Source: Bryobacterales bacterium (GTDB taxonomy: Bacteria > Acidobacteriota > Terriglobia > Bryobacterales > Bryobacteraceae). Taken from it: 64,000 nt of DNA. This document shows, in pieces, positions 1 through 8,741 of the stretch. The stretch's first letter is position 1; each line of letters opens with the position of its first letter. Location of the stretch: contig JADZGD010000118.1 in NCBI GenBank assembly GCA_020854055.1, positions 124,001 through 188,000 of the forward strand, given 5' to 3'. A program made the translations under genes and the position numbers. A model generated the notes under the pieces. That model did no database searches. It saw nothing but the letters and a program-made list of their open reading frames with translations, and was not told the DNA's origin.

Positions 1-720
1 GTGTTCCTGGAAAGTGCGCACCGGACCTGCATTCTGGTGGAGCGTTGGCTGGGCGCCGCACAAGGCAGCGACAACTGCATGTATATAATTGTGGGAAACG
101 GAATCGGCGTGGGTGTGTTCACGGACGGGCACCTGCTCAAAGGCCGCGCCGGCGCAGCAGGTGAACTGGGCCACATCATGATCGATCCCGCGGCGCCGGA
201 CATCTGCAGGTGCGGGAAGCGCGGCTGCATCGAGGCGGTCGCATCATGCCCCAATATCGTGCGGCAATACCAGGCTAGAACGGGTGGCGAATCCGCTCGT
301 GTTTCGGGTAACCGTGTGACCGAAGTGTTTGAGCGCGCGCGGCAGGGGGAGCCGGCGGCGATTGAAGTGCTCGACCGCGTAGGCAAGTACCTGGGGCTGG
401 CATTCTCCTACCTAGCGAACCTCTTCAGCCCGGAAGTGATGGTGGTGGGAGGCGATCTGGTACACGGGCAAGACCTGATGCTGCCACGGATCAGGGCGGA
501 ACTTGAGAAATGCGCTCTGACACGCAGCCTCGCCGGGCTCGAACTCAAGGTCAGTTCGCTCGGCCTCGACATTGGCGTGAAAGGCGCCGCCGCACTGGCT
601 TTCCGGCAATCGCTCGCGCAACCCGCTTTGCTCAAGAAGATGTGCACCCCGTTTGCCGTTGCAGTGCCCCGGGCACAGAAGAGACCTCGCCACCGGAAGA
701 TCGTTCCCGGACGTGGCTAG
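1..720 (+). CDS. ROK-family protein (sugar kinase or NagC/XylR-type repressor), 5' truncated by window edge
   Basis: The reading frame is open at base 1, so only the last 239 residues are visible; the N-terminal ATP-binding part, or a helix-turn-helix if it is a regulator, lies outside. Seen: glycine-rich GNGIGVGVF at residues 32-40, then GELGHIM (His58) and Cys69, Cys71 and Cys76 in a CxCGxxGC motif. These are the known ROK zinc site. ROK proteins are either ATP-dependent sugar kinases or sugar-responsive repressors, and the visible part cannot separate the two. It is followed on the same strand by the E1 genes. The C-terminal 30 residues are basic and look non-conserved. Confidence 0.85.
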   Translation: MFLESAHRTCILVERWLGAAQGSDNCMYIIVGNGIGVGVFTDGHLLKGRAGAAGELGHIMIDPAAPDICRCGKRGCIEAVASCPNIVRQYQARTGGESARVSGNRVTEVFERARQGEPAAIEVLDRVGKYLGLAFSYLANLFSPEVMVVGGDLVHGQDLMLPRIRAELEKCALTRSLAGLELKVSSLGLDIGVKGAAALAFRQSLAQPALLKKMCTPFAVAVPRAQKRPRHRKIVPGRG

Positions 721-742
721 GCAGCGCCCACGCATCTTTTGC

Positions 743-772
743 TTGACAAACAAACGGATTGCGTGGCAAGAT
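743..772 (+). promoter_or_regulatory. possible sigma-70 promoter for the E1 alpha gene
   Basis: A perfect TTGACA lies at 743-748, followed after 18 bases by CAAGAT (767-772), which matches only three of six -10 positions. It sits between the ROK stop codon and the E1 alpha start. The -35 box is exact but the -10 box is poor, and a start site here would leave almost no leader before the ATG at 783. Confidence 0.25.
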
Positions 773-782
773 TCTGGACGAC

Positions 783-1766
783 ATGATCACAGGGCGAATG
801 GCCGTCGACGTGGAGGAAATGCTGCGCCTGTACGGGCTGATGGTGAGAATCCGGAATTTCGAACTGAAGATGGTGGAGATTTTCACGGCGCGCATGAAGG
901 CCGGAGACTTTCCGGGTGCGCTGCACACGTATTGCGGCGAGGAAGCTATAGCCGTCGGAGTCTGCGGTGTGCTGCGGCCAGACGATTACGTATTCAGCAC
1001 TCATCGTGGGCATGGGCACGCGCTAGCCAAAGGAGCGGACCTAAACAAAATGGTAGCGGAGCTCAACGGGCGCGCGAGCGGGCTCTCCCGGGGATTCGGT
1101 GGCTCAATGCATCTATACGATCCGTCAATCGGCTTCATGGGTACCACCGGCGTGGTCGGCGGCAATCTGCCACTCTGCCTTGGAACGGCTTACGCCTCGG
1201 TGGCGCTTGGCGGGACGTTCGTTACCGTGGCGTTTTTCGGAGAAGGAGCAGCGTCCCAGGGCTCGTTTCACGAATCCGTGAACATGGCCGCGGTCATGCG
1301 CTGGCCGGTGGTCTACGTCTGTGAGAACAACCTGTATGCAGCCACTACGCACGTTGCTGTGAACTGCCCGCTCGAAAACATCGCAGATCGCGCGAAGGGA
1401 TACGGTATTCCGGGAGCGGTGGTGGATGGCAACGATGTCCTGGCGGTGCGCGAAGCCGCAGTAGAAGCCATCGAACGGGCGCGCAGCGGGTGTGGTCCCA
1501 CTTTGATCGAGTGCAAGACCTACCGGCATCATCCGCACTGCATGGTCATCCCCGAACACCGGCCACCTAAAGAATGCCGCGAGTGGCATGCGAAGGACCC
1601 CATCGAAAGCTTCGCCGCCAGCCTGATGAGGATCCATGCAACCACGCGCGATACGCTCGATGCAATCGAAGCCCGCGAGGTTGGCCTGCTCGAGGCCGCG
1701 GTAAAGTTCATGCGGGAGAGCCCCCTCCCGGATCCGGCTACGGTCGGCGATTACCTGTGGGCCTGA
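783..1766 (+). CDS. 2-oxoacid dehydrogenase E1 component, alpha subunit (pyruvate/acetoin type)
   Basis: This is the thiamine-diphosphate-dependent E1 alpha subunit, which with E1 beta decarboxylates a 2-oxoacid and passes the acyl group to a lipoyl domain. In the 327-residue protein, HRGHGHAL (residues 74-81) matches the conserved E1 alpha loop. The cofactor motif runs from GEGA (153-156) to Asn182-Asn183. The length is normal for the family. The start is uncertain: ATG 783 is used, but TTG 759 and ATG 798 (AGGG just upstream) are in frame. The beta subunit lies 500 bp downstream, beyond an IS110 remnant. Pyruvate, acetoin or a branched-chain 2-oxoacid are all possible substrates. Confidence 0.9.
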   Translation: MITGRMAVDVEEMLRLYGLMVRIRNFELKMVEIFTARMKAGDFPGALHTYCGEEAIAVGVCGVLRPDDYVFSTHRGHGHALAKGADLNKMVAELNGRASGLSRGFGGSMHLYDPSIGFMGTTGVVGGNLPLCLGTAYASVALGGTFVTVAFFGEGAASQGSFHESVNMAAVMRWPVVYVCENNLYAATTHVAVNCPLENIADRAKGYGIPGAVVDGNDVLAVREAAVEAIERARSGCGPTLIECKTYRHHPHCMVIPEHRPPKECREWHAKDPIESFAASLMRIHATTRDTLDAIEAREVGLLEAAVKFMRESPLPDPATVGDYLWA

Positions 1767-2011
1767 CGAAAGCAGATGAGATAAATGTCTCATGGCCCTA
1801 CGGCCGGCGGTAAGCTCCGGGAAGCAACGTCCAGAGTAGCCAGGTCACAGGCTGTATCGGCGTGTTGGGGCATCGACCCCGTGAAGCAGATTAGCCAGAC
1901 CTGTGGATTGAACGTCATCGCGAGGCGTGCAGCCGACCTCGAATCAGTGTATGGTGTCCGCCGCAAAGTTAGTGTGCTCGACCTGGAAGAATTCACAACC
2001 AGGAGAGCGAG
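1767..2011 (+). other. non-coding stretch before the IS110 remnant (possible IS110 left end)
   Basis: No convincing gene is seen. A short inverted repeat, ATGAGA/TCTCAT (1776-1781 and 1788-1793), follows the E1 alpha stop but has no T tract. A GGGG/CCCC hairpin occurs near 1867-1880. The stretch ends in the ribosome-binding site AGGAGAGCGAG of the IS110-like reading frame. IS110-family elements carry non-coding ends that encode a guide (bridge) RNA, so this may be a remnant of such an end; that is inference only. Confidence 0.3.
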
Positions 2012-2257
2012 ATGGAAAAGCGATGTATCCGCATCGACCCGCACCGCAACCGGTTCACCGGTTGCTTCCGGCTGGAGAATGAACGCACTTGGATCACCGA
2101 GTGGGAGTTGGAAGATTTGGGAAAGTTCGTGAAGAAGCTGCGCCGTTCTGCACCGGCACATGACTGCGGCGGGCGCCTCGGACGGAAACCAGAAACAGAG
2201 CAGTTTCTCCGTCTTACGAAGAACGAGAACCTGGTGGTATTTGACAAAACATCATAG
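2012..2257 (+). pseudogene. IS110-family transposase remnant (N-terminal part only)
   Basis: The first 45 or so residues of this 81-residue frame resemble the start of IS110-family transposases: CIRIDPHRNRFTGCFRLEN, then an acidic WELEDLGKFVKKLR stretch, as in the DEDD (RuvC-like) domain. After about residue 50 the similarity ends, the rest of the roughly 330-400-residue protein is missing, and the frame closes at 2257. A good ribosome-binding site (AGGAG) precedes the ATG. The stop is only 9 bases before the E1 beta ATG, so the decayed element separates the two E1 genes. It is almost certainly inactive. Confidence 0.6.
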
Positions 2258-2266
2258 GAGCGCAAG

Positions 2267-3241
2267 ATGCGGCGATTGAAGACGATACAAGCCCTCCGCG
2301 AAGCCATTGACGAGGAGATGGCGCGCGATTCAGCCGTCTGTCTGTTTGGCGAAGATATCGGGGCGTACGGCGGAGTCTGGGGCCTGTCGGTTGGGCTCCA
2401 GAAGAAATATGGGGAGCGCCGTGTGTTCGACACTCCGCTTTCGGAATCGGCGATTATCGGGACGGCGGTTGGCGCGGCCATGGTCGGGATGCGGCCGGTG
2501 GCCGAACTCGAATACATCGATTTCATCACCGAGTGCATGGACCCCCTGATGAACGAAGGAGCCAAGCTGCGTTTCATGTCTGGCGGCCAGGTCAAGGTGC
2601 CCATGACGGTCGTGGCGCCCTGCGGCGCCGGCACATCGGAGGCGGCCCATCATTCGAAGTCGCTCGAAGCATGGATGCTGCACGAGCCTGGCATGAAGGT
2701 GGTAATGCCTTCGACGATCCACGATATGAAGGGCCTGCTGAAATCCGCCATCCGCGACGACAATCCGGTCGCCTTCCTGTGGCACAAGGCCATGTTCGAC
2801 CTCAACGAGGAAGTGCCCGAAGGCGAGTGGACGACGCCGTTGGGAGTGGCGGCAAAACGGCGCCCCGGAACGGACGTGACGGTGGTCGCATACTCGCTGA
2901 TGGCCTCGCGCGCGGTGGAGGCGGCGGACCGCGTCGCGCCCAGGATCGGCGTGGAGGTGATTGATCCGCGCACGCTCAATCCGTTCGATTTGCCCGCAGT
3001 GCTCGACTCCGTCCGCAAGACCGGACGGTTGCTGGTGGTGCACGAATCGCCGAGGCGCTGCGGCGTGGGAGCTGATATCGTGCGTCAAGTCGTGGAATGC
3101 GAATTCCGAAGCCTCAAGACGGCGCCGCGAGTCCTGGCGGGAGCGGATCTGCCGATCCCGTTCTCGAAGCCACTGGAAAATGCGTGCGTGCCTCAGGTGG
3201 ATGATATTGTGCGCGCGATTGAAGTCATCGCAGCCAAGTGA
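2267..3241 (+). CDS. 2-oxoacid dehydrogenase E1 component, beta subunit
   Basis: This is the partner of the E1 alpha gene upstream. The 324-residue protein has the normal length. It carries the conserved FGEDIGAYGGVWG segment (residues 27-39) and VFDTPLSE (53-60), whose glutamate contacts the thiamine diphosphate in this family. A C-terminal transketolase-like domain includes IDPRTLNPFD and VHESP. The ATG has a clear ribosome-binding site, TAGGAGCG, at 2255-2262. No E2 acyltransferase core or E3 gene follows; instead there are insertion-sequence remnants, and a single lipoyl domain is encoded on the other strand at 5.8 kb. Confidence 0.92.
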   Translation: MRRLKTIQALREAIDEEMARDSAVCLFGEDIGAYGGVWGLSVGLQKKYGERRVFDTPLSESAIIGTAVGAAMVGMRPVAELEYIDFITECMDPLMNEGAKLRFMSGGQVKVPMTVVAPCGAGTSEAAHHSKSLEAWMLHEPGMKVVMPSTIHDMKGLLKSAIRDDNPVAFLWHKAMFDLNEEVPEGEWTTPLGVAAKRRPGTDVTVVAYSLMASRAVEAADRVAPRIGVEVIDPRTLNPFDLPAVLDSVRKTGRLLVVHESPRRCGVGADIVRQVVECEFRSLKTAPRVLAGADLPIPFSKPLENACVPQVDDIVRAIEVIAAK

Positions 3242-3254
3242 GGGCGTCTGACCA

Positions 3255-3850
3255 AACCGCTTCACTCCGCGCAAATTGACCCGGCTTCTGCTGGAGACTG
3301 CGCGCTGCTGGAGAATCTCATTCGGAATCGCTTCGTGCAGGGCTGTCCTGTGCCCAGAGGGAATAGCAGCGTAGCCGGCCAGGCGGCGCTGGACGACGCG
3401 CACGGAATGAACGATAAAGAGACGGCCGGGATCTTCATTGGCTTTCACGGCGGCCTCGTGCATCAGCCCGCGGATGGCGAAGTGGGCCATGAGCAGGCCC
3501 CAGAACTCCTGCTCCACCAACTCGCGCGTCTTGCTCCGGAGCGCGATCTGCGCGCCGCGCAGATGCGTCTTTAACTCGTCCGGCCAGTTCTCTATCTTTC
3601 AGCCCTCATGATAGAGCGCGGCCAGTTACCGGGCGGGAGCCTGTTGGGCGTCGAGGATCGCCATGATCAGCCGGTAGAGCGGTTCTGAGCCCGGCACGTT
3701 GTGCAGCCGATAATCACTCACGCGGATCGTGACTCCGTTGCGCCGGTTCCGGCGATCGGAAGTCGAGGCATAAATGCGGCTGAGATCAGAGTCGTCCGGC
3801 AGCCGCTGCTCGACATCTGGGCGTGCATTCTGGTGGACCCGCCACAGCGG
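3255..3850 (-). pseudogene. IS4-like transposase remnant, C-terminal part (copy A)
   Basis: Read on the minus strand in one frame, this encodes the last 190 or so residues of the same transposase type as the element at 34.5-35.8 kb. Shared blocks include SRIYASTSDRRNRRNG, the ILDAQQAPAR / ILDPLRAPAR segment, DELKTHLRGAQI and LVEQEFWGLLMAHFAIRGLM. Two in-frame stop codons break it: TAA replaces a Glu codon after QQAPAR, and TGA replaces a Trp codon in the HERWEIEN block. The N-terminal half is absent and no terminal inverted repeat is visible. It abuts the ISKra4 remnant at about 3850. Confidence 0.75.
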
Positions 3851-3869
3851 GTCCACCCGGAGTTGCCCG

Positions 3870-4663
3870 TCATTGTGGGTGAGCCGGTTCGGATTCTGCA
3901 TGTGCAAATGGATAGGACCGGGCGCCGGCAGTGAAGAAAGATACAGAGGGCCGCAAAGGCAAAACCGACAGCCGCCGTCCCACACGCGGCAGGTCAAGCT
4001 GGGGTGCGTGTTCACACGGCCCGGGTGGGATGAAGAAGGTTATGCCATTCGCGACCCGGATTCCACGCCTTTGACCGGAGCCATCGATACATCCGAAGAG
4101 TTTGCCCGGCGAATCTCTCTGGAAGCTTGGAATCGGGCTGGAGTCGCGCACAAAAGAAGGTGGTCATGGGAGACAGTGCCGAATGGATTTGGAACGTGGC
4201 TGACCGGCACTTTGCGGGCGTGGTGCGAGTCGTCGATCTGTATCACGCTCGCCAGCACCTGTGGCACCTGGCTGGCAGGCTTCATCCTAACGATTCTGGA
4301 AAACAACAATCCTGGATGAAGGTTCATCAGAAGTGGCTCCTCGACGAGGGTAAGATCGAAAAGCTGGTCCTCTCGTTGCGCTCTACCCAATCCACCAAAA
4401 CCGAAGTCCTGGAAAAGATTCTCACTGAGACTGACTACTTCGAGCGCAACGCGGAGCGTGTACGCCATCCGAAGTTCCGCCGTCAGCACCCATTCATCGG
4501 CGCGGGCGTGATTGAAGCGGGCTGCAAGACCCTCATCGGTTCCCGCCTTAAACAGTCCGGAATGTTCTGGACGGTACGCGGCGTTAACGCGATCATTGCC
4601 CCGTGCCGTTGTTACCTCAACGGCCGCTTCGAGAGCCATTGGGAGAATCGCCGGACGGCCTGA
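3870..4663 (+). pseudogene. ISKra4-family transposase remnant, frameshifted
   Basis: Three plus-strand frames together give the C-terminal half of an ISKra4-type transposase. The pieces are RILHVQMDRTG, then APAVKKDTEGRKGK, then VKLGCVFTRPGWDEEGY with TGAIDTSEEFARR, then WSRAQKKVVMGDSAEWIWN, VVDLYHARQHLWHLAGRL and FRRQHPFIGAGVIEAGCKT. The frame changes near 3925, 3990 and 4130, so it cannot make a protein. The final open piece (from about 4127 to the stop at 4663) ends with LNGRFESHWENRRTA, the usual end of this family. The N-terminal half is missing. Confidence 0.75.
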
Positions 4664-4724
4664 GTTGCACTTCGTTGTCGCAGCCTTCTCCCATGCACAA
4701 TAACACCCTCCTTGGCAGAACAAT

Positions 4725-5798
4725 CTACACTTCATCGAGCCGCACCGTGCGGCCCTGCTCCACTGAGAGGTACACCGCCCGTACCGCCCGCAACAGGCGG
4801 ACACCATCAGCGAGCGGGATAGGCGCCGGGGCGCCTTCCAGAATGGCAGCGCTGAAGGCGCCCACCATTTCTGCGTACAGCCCCTTGCCACGCGCGTCGT
4901 AGCGTTCGATGAGCGGCTCTTCGCTCCGCGCCTGTTGCGCGTCGTATCGCTCCTGCGGATGGAAGATGGCTGTAGAGGAACCGCAGGATTCCTGGCCGAT
5001 TGTGCCCTCGGCGAGGAAAGCGCCAGCGGCGCAGTAGAGTTCGAGCCGGTTACGGCTGGCCGCATCGGGGACGCAGAAACAGTTGTCGATCATGCCCTGC
5101 GCGCCGCCCGACAGTCGCACCAGCACAGCAGAGACGTCCTCCACTAAATCGCCGTAGCGCTGAACGCGCTGGCCCTGCATACCGCAGACCTCGACCACGT
5201 GCTCGCCCGAAATCCATTCGATCAGGTCAAGACAGTGGGTTCCCATGTCGATGAAACTACCGCCGCCGCCGAGCGCGAGGTTTTGCCGCCAGGCGCCGGC
5301 CATGGGTGGGTACCAACAGGTCAACTGCGCCCTCGCCAGCACCAGCGGGCCCCAGCGGCCGGATTGGAGTGTCGCGCGCGCCCGCGCATGTTGAGAGTGG
5401 AAGCGCATGCAGTAGGCGGGCATAATGCGGACCGCGGACCGCGTGGCAGCAGCCGCGATAGCATGCGCCTCCTCAACGGTGAGCACAAGCGGCTTCTCAC
5501 ACAGCACGTGCTTTCCCGCCCCCGCGGCGCGGGCCACCTGCGCCGCGTGGAGATGAGGCGGCGTGGCGATGTAAACGGCATCGATGTCTTTTGCCAGCAA
5601 CTCCTCTTCGGTCCGGCAAACGCTTTCGATGCCGAAGCGAGAGGCCACCTCACAGGCCACATCCGCACGGACGTCCATGACCGCGCAGATACGAGCATTG
5701 GCGGCGCATCGTGTGACCTCCGGGATGGTGCGGCGTGCGGCGATGCCGCCGCAGCCGACTACGCCCCAGCGCACGATGGCGCCGGCGCGCGTGTCCAT
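4725..5798 (-). CDS. Gfo/Idh/MocA-family NAD(P)-dependent oxidoreductase
   Basis: This is a cytoplasmic dehydrogenase of the glucose-fructose oxidoreductase / inositol dehydrogenase family, which oxidises or reduces sugars at a ring carbon using NAD(P). In the 357-residue protein the Rossmann motif GVVGCGGIA is at 12-20 and the conserved EKP at 101-103. GGGSFIDMGTHCLDL, near residue 180, holds the usual catalytic His region. There is no signal peptide. Its ATG overlaps the TAA of the lipoyl-domain gene upstream by one base (TAATG), so the two are probably translationally coupled. The substrate is unknown; it is last in the operon with the six-hairpin glycosidase. Confidence 0.9.
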   Translation of the reverse strand: MDTRAGAIVRWGVVGCGGIAARRTIPEVTRCAANARICAVMDVRADVACEVASRFGIESVCRTEEELLAKDIDAVYIATPPHLHAAQVARAAGAGKHVLCEKPLVLTVEEAHAIAAAATRSAVRIMPAYCMRFHSQHARARATLQSGRWGPLVLARAQLTCWYPPMAGAWRQNLALGGGGSFIDMGTHCLDLIEWISGEHVVEVCGMQGQRVQRYGDLVEDVSAVLVRLSGGAQGMIDNCFCVPDAASRNRLELYCAAGAFLAEGTIGQESCGSSTAIFHPQERYDAQQARSEEPLIERYDARGKGLYAEMVGAFSAAILEGAPAPIPLADGVRLLRAVRAVYLSVEQGRTVRLDEV

Positions 5799-6028
5799 TA
5801 TTCCACCTCCAGAATCGGCTGGCCGACGGCCACCGTCTCCCCAGGCGCGACCAACAGGCGCCGGATGGTACCACTCACTGTAGAGGGCGCCTCCACCACC
5901 ACCTTGTCCGTCTCTACCGCTACCACGGGGTCATCGAGCGCGACGTCGTCACCCACCGCGACCATCCACTCCGATATAATCACGTCACTGCCAGCCTCGT
6001 TGAGCTTCGGCATTAGCATCTGCGTCAT
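5798..6028 (-). CDS. stand-alone biotinyl/lipoyl-attachment domain protein
   Basis: The 76-residue protein is a single lipoyl domain of the kind found at the N-terminus of E2 components. The modified lysine is Lys42 in ETDKVVVEAPS, followed by the second half-domain ending PILEVE. No catalytic acyltransferase domain or subunit-binding domain follows. The ATG at 6028 is preferred because GGAGAG lies 7 bases upstream; a TTG 15 bases earlier is possible. It sits 27 bp after the glycosidase and overlaps the oxidoreductase start. Known uses of free lipoyl domains include H-protein-like carriers. Here E1 alpha and beta are only 2.5 kb away on the other strand, so it may be the acyl acceptor of that E1 (inference). 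Confidence 0.85.
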   Translation of the reverse strand: MTQMLMPKLNEAGSDVIISEWMVAVGDDVALDDPVVAVETDKVVVEAPSTVSGTIRRLLVAPGETVAVGQPILEVE

Positions 6029-6055
6029 ACTTGGTCTCTCCAATCTGTAATGCGG

Positions 6056-8512
6056 TCAATGCCGGATCTTGCCCGTCCGCAAAAACTCGGTGTACCGTTG
6101 CCGGTATTCCCGCTTGTAGTCTTCGACCGCCTTAGCGTAGCTCAGCACCGGCGCCGCCGCGCGCATGCTGCCTTTGACGGTGACGGCGCGCGTTGCCGAA
6201 GTGATGACCAGATGACCGTCCGCGACGTTCAGCGGCTTACCGTCCGCCTCCGCTTGCTGCACGTTGAAATACCACGGGATGCGGATTAGCACGCGCCTCG
6301 GCGCCTGTCGGAACTGGTGTGAGAAAGTCACCTGGAATCCATCCGCTCTGGCGCGCAGCGTGGCCGACACTGGACCGAAGACAGTCGGTTGATTGTTTAC
6401 GACGATGATCTTCCCCGGCTGGAGCCACGCGGGCGAGACCGCTGAGTATAAGTAAAGGTCATTCTCGAATTCGCGCACAAGCATGTTCCGCAGTAACTCG
6501 ATAGTCTTGCCGGAGGCCGGTCCGTCGGGGATCAGGTCGTGGCCCATCACTTCACGTTCGCTCCATGGCACCGTTCCGAACTCCTGCGGCGCGTGCGTGG
6601 AAGTGGTGTGTAGTAGCATCGCATAGAGGTCCCGTACTGCCAGCTCCTGATCCTCGGCCGCACCGCGCACCAGTGCATTCAGGGAATTGTCCTGGGTGTG
6701 CCAGTAGTGCAACCGGGGCGTTGTGTCGTACTCGTAGTTCTCGCCCTTTTTCGCCAGGGCCATGGGCAGGACGTAACCCAGAATGCCTTCGTGGTAGGTT
6801 GCCCGCGAGTGTTTAATCGTCGCTGTGACGCGCGGATCGAATGGCTTGAACAGCGGCTCGGGATACAGCGTCAGCATGTTGTCCCAGTGATTACCCGCCA
6901 ACGTCACGTCCAGCGCGGGAGGAATAACTCCGCCGGACTTGGCCGTCTGCAAGGCGAGCTGCTTATCGAACGCCGCTCGGTAGCGCTTGTATTCGTCGCG
7001 GAATCGCTGCGCATCGGCGTTGTTGCCGATTGCCTCCGCAAGCGTGATGGCATTGTGAATTCCGATTAGGATCCACATATTCTGACCAGTCTGATGCGCG
7101 CCGCTGAGACCCGCGTCGTCGGTGATCTCCATTACCGGCATCAACCCCAAAGGGTCCGTTTTAACGATCTCGCGCTCCCAGGCCATGGCGCGCACTACGC
7201 CGGGATAGACCTGGCGCAAGAAATCGGAATCGCGCGTCAGAAGATAGTGGCGTCCCCAGCCCCAGAGTGAATATCCGAAACTCTCCCATAAGCGGTACTC
7301 CGCGGCCGTCTCGTTCTCCATGACGAACGCCCCGTTTTCGGCCTGCGCGGCCACGGAATACAGCAGGCCCTTGCGCGCGATGTCTTCCAGGCCCATGTAA
7401 TCGAGCGCGATCAACATGTGCGCCGTATCGCACCCGCCGTAGAACCGATGATACTGGAACTTGTTTACGTTCGGAACATAGTGGTCGCCGCGCTTGTCCA
7501 GGGCGAGCAGATCGAAGACCGTGTTGGCGAGTAGGAATTGCTGCACTTTCGGCTCGGGAAACTGCATCCGCGGGTTCGTCGCGACTAGTCCATCCCAACG
7601 TCCGACCGTGCGGCTGAACACCTGCCCGTAATCGGCGGATTCAATCTGCCGCGCTTCCGCGGAATTCTTCACCACGGGCGCCAGGGGCATCTTGAAAACG
7701 AGCGTGCGCGCTTCGCCCGGCTTCAGCGTCACCCGGTAGGTCGCAACTCCCATCGGCGTATGTGCATTCAGGCTGTATTTCGGATCCCGGCTTCCGGCGA
7801 TATTCCCTGTGAAGTACCGGTAAAGCCTAAAGCCGTTGTCGATGAGGCTCAACGAGAGCTGATCCGGTTCGGATTCTCCCGGGAACGTGTAGAGGATCCG
7901 GCCGTCGCGCACCAGCGCATTCCCGCCGAAAGAGTACTTCCATGCGGAACTGAATGCCGTGTTGCCCTCGGTGAACTGCTTCGGGATGAGCTCGAACCGC
8001 TGCCGGAAACGGTAGTCGGGCAAGCCGCCCAGCCCGTTCACCGGCGGACTAAACCTGTAGGCGCTGCTGAGAAAGGCAGTGCGTGTTTCCTTTAAAGAAT
8101 TACGCAGCTCGACTTCCACGAAGTTTACCGGCACGCCTTCGAGCCCGCCGCCTAAGTCCGCGCCGAACATACGGAATCGATACCGCACGCCGTTCCGCTG
8201 CAGGTTGTATTCCACTACCGGCAGATAGCCCTTGTGCAGCGTGCGGATGCGTTCGTTCACCGGTTCCGGCGGATTACCGGTGAAGAACATCAGTTCGCCG
8301 AAACCGGTATAAAGATACCCTTCCGGCGTCACTTCCGAAGCCGCCGGCGCGTACAGTGCGCCGATAACATCGGTCGGCTGCGCGAAATATGAAAACGGTT
8401 TTCCGGCGGGATCGAACTCCTGCCCGTGCATACCACCACGCACCTGCGCCGTAGCGGCCGCAGCCACCGCCCACGCCGCGCAAACCATGGCGCTACTCCA
8501 TCTCGTTGTCAT
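6056..8512 (-). CDS. secreted six-hairpin (alpha/alpha)6-barrel glycosidase-like protein
   Basis: The 818-residue protein starts with a signal peptide (hydrophobic core CAAWAVAAAATA). A beta-sandwich-like N-terminal part follows, then a helical region from about residue 310 with repeated aromatic and acidic blocks such as KFQYHRFYGGCDTAHM, YSLWGWGRHYLLTRDSD and HYWHTQDNSLNALVRG. A C-terminal beta domain (residues 700-790) ends it. This layout fits the six-hairpin glycosidase superfamily (GH15/GH63/GH65-like), but the exact family cannot be assigned. AGGAG lies about 10 bases before the ATG. It leads an operon with the lipoyl-domain and oxidoreductase genes, so it probably supplies the sugar that the dehydrogenase handles. 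Confidence 0.7.
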   Translation of the reverse strand: MTTRWSSAMVCAAWAVAAAATAQVRGGMHGQEFDPAGKPFSYFAQPTDVIGALYAPAASEVTPEGYLYTGFGELMFFTGNPPEPVNERIRTLHKGYLPVVEYNLQRNGVRYRFRMFGADLGGGLEGVPVNFVEVELRNSLKETRTAFLSSAYRFSPPVNGLGGLPDYRFRQRFELIPKQFTEGNTAFSSAWKYSFGGNALVRDGRILYTFPGESEPDQLSLSLIDNGFRLYRYFTGNIAGSRDPKYSLNAHTPMGVATYRVTLKPGEARTLVFKMPLAPVVKNSAEARQIESADYGQVFSRTVGRWDGLVATNPRMQFPEPKVQQFLLANTVFDLLALDKRGDHYVPNVNKFQYHRFYGGCDTAHMLIALDYMGLEDIARKGLLYSVAAQAENGAFVMENETAAEYRLWESFGYSLWGWGRHYLLTRDSDFLRQVYPGVVRAMAWEREIVKTDPLGLMPVMEITDDAGLSGAHQTGQNMWILIGIHNAITLAEAIGNNADAQRFRDEYKRYRAAFDKQLALQTAKSGGVIPPALDVTLAGNHWDNMLTLYPEPLFKPFDPRVTATIKHSRATYHEGILGYVLPMALAKKGENYEYDTTPRLHYWHTQDNSLNALVRGAAEDQELAVRDLYAMLLHTTSTHAPQEFGTVPWSEREVMGHDLIPDGPASGKTIELLRNMLVREFENDLYLYSAVSPAWLQPGKIIVVNNQPTVFGPVSATLRARADGFQVTFSHQFRQAPRRVLIRIPWYFNVQQAEADGKPLNVADGHLVITSATRAVTVKGSMRAAAPVLSYAKAVEDYKREYRQRYTEFLRTGKIRH

Positions 8513-8577
8513 GTCTCTTGACTCCTAGCCATGTCTCTTGCCTCTTGGCGCCGCAACTCAAGACTGGAGCCGCAGCT

Positions 8578-8694
8578 TCATATCGATCTGCCGCGGACGG
8601 TCGCGCGCTTCATTTGAAAGCCCACCGCGCCAACCGGAAGTAGCAAGCTCACGGAGATTGTGGCCAGAAATCTGGCTTGCTTGCCGTCGAACAT
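8578..8694 (-). CDS. possible small leader protein, 38 residues
   Basis: A short frame, MFDGKQARFL at the start and ending RATVRGRSI, has a good ribosome-binding site (AGAGGTGATC just before the ATG) and a hydrophobic centre (ATISVSLLLPVGAVGF). It lies between promoter-like sequences and the glycosidase gene, 65 bp upstream of the latter. It could be a tiny membrane peptide, a leader peptide or chance. No family is recognised. Confidence 0.35.
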   Translation of the reverse strand: MFDGKQARFLATISVSLLLPVGAVGFQMKRATVRGRSI

Positions 8695-8741
8695 AGATCA
8701 CCTCTAACCCGTTGTCTTGAAAACAAAGGACTCGTCAAGGC

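Noticed and set aside
1776..1793. Terminator after the E1 alpha gene
   Set aside because: Only a 6-bp stem with an AT-rich loop and no T tract.
2330..3520. 396-residue minus-strand frame across the E1 beta gene
   Set aside because: Most of it is antisense to E1 beta; only its first 90 or so residues are real sequence of an IS4-like transposase remnant.
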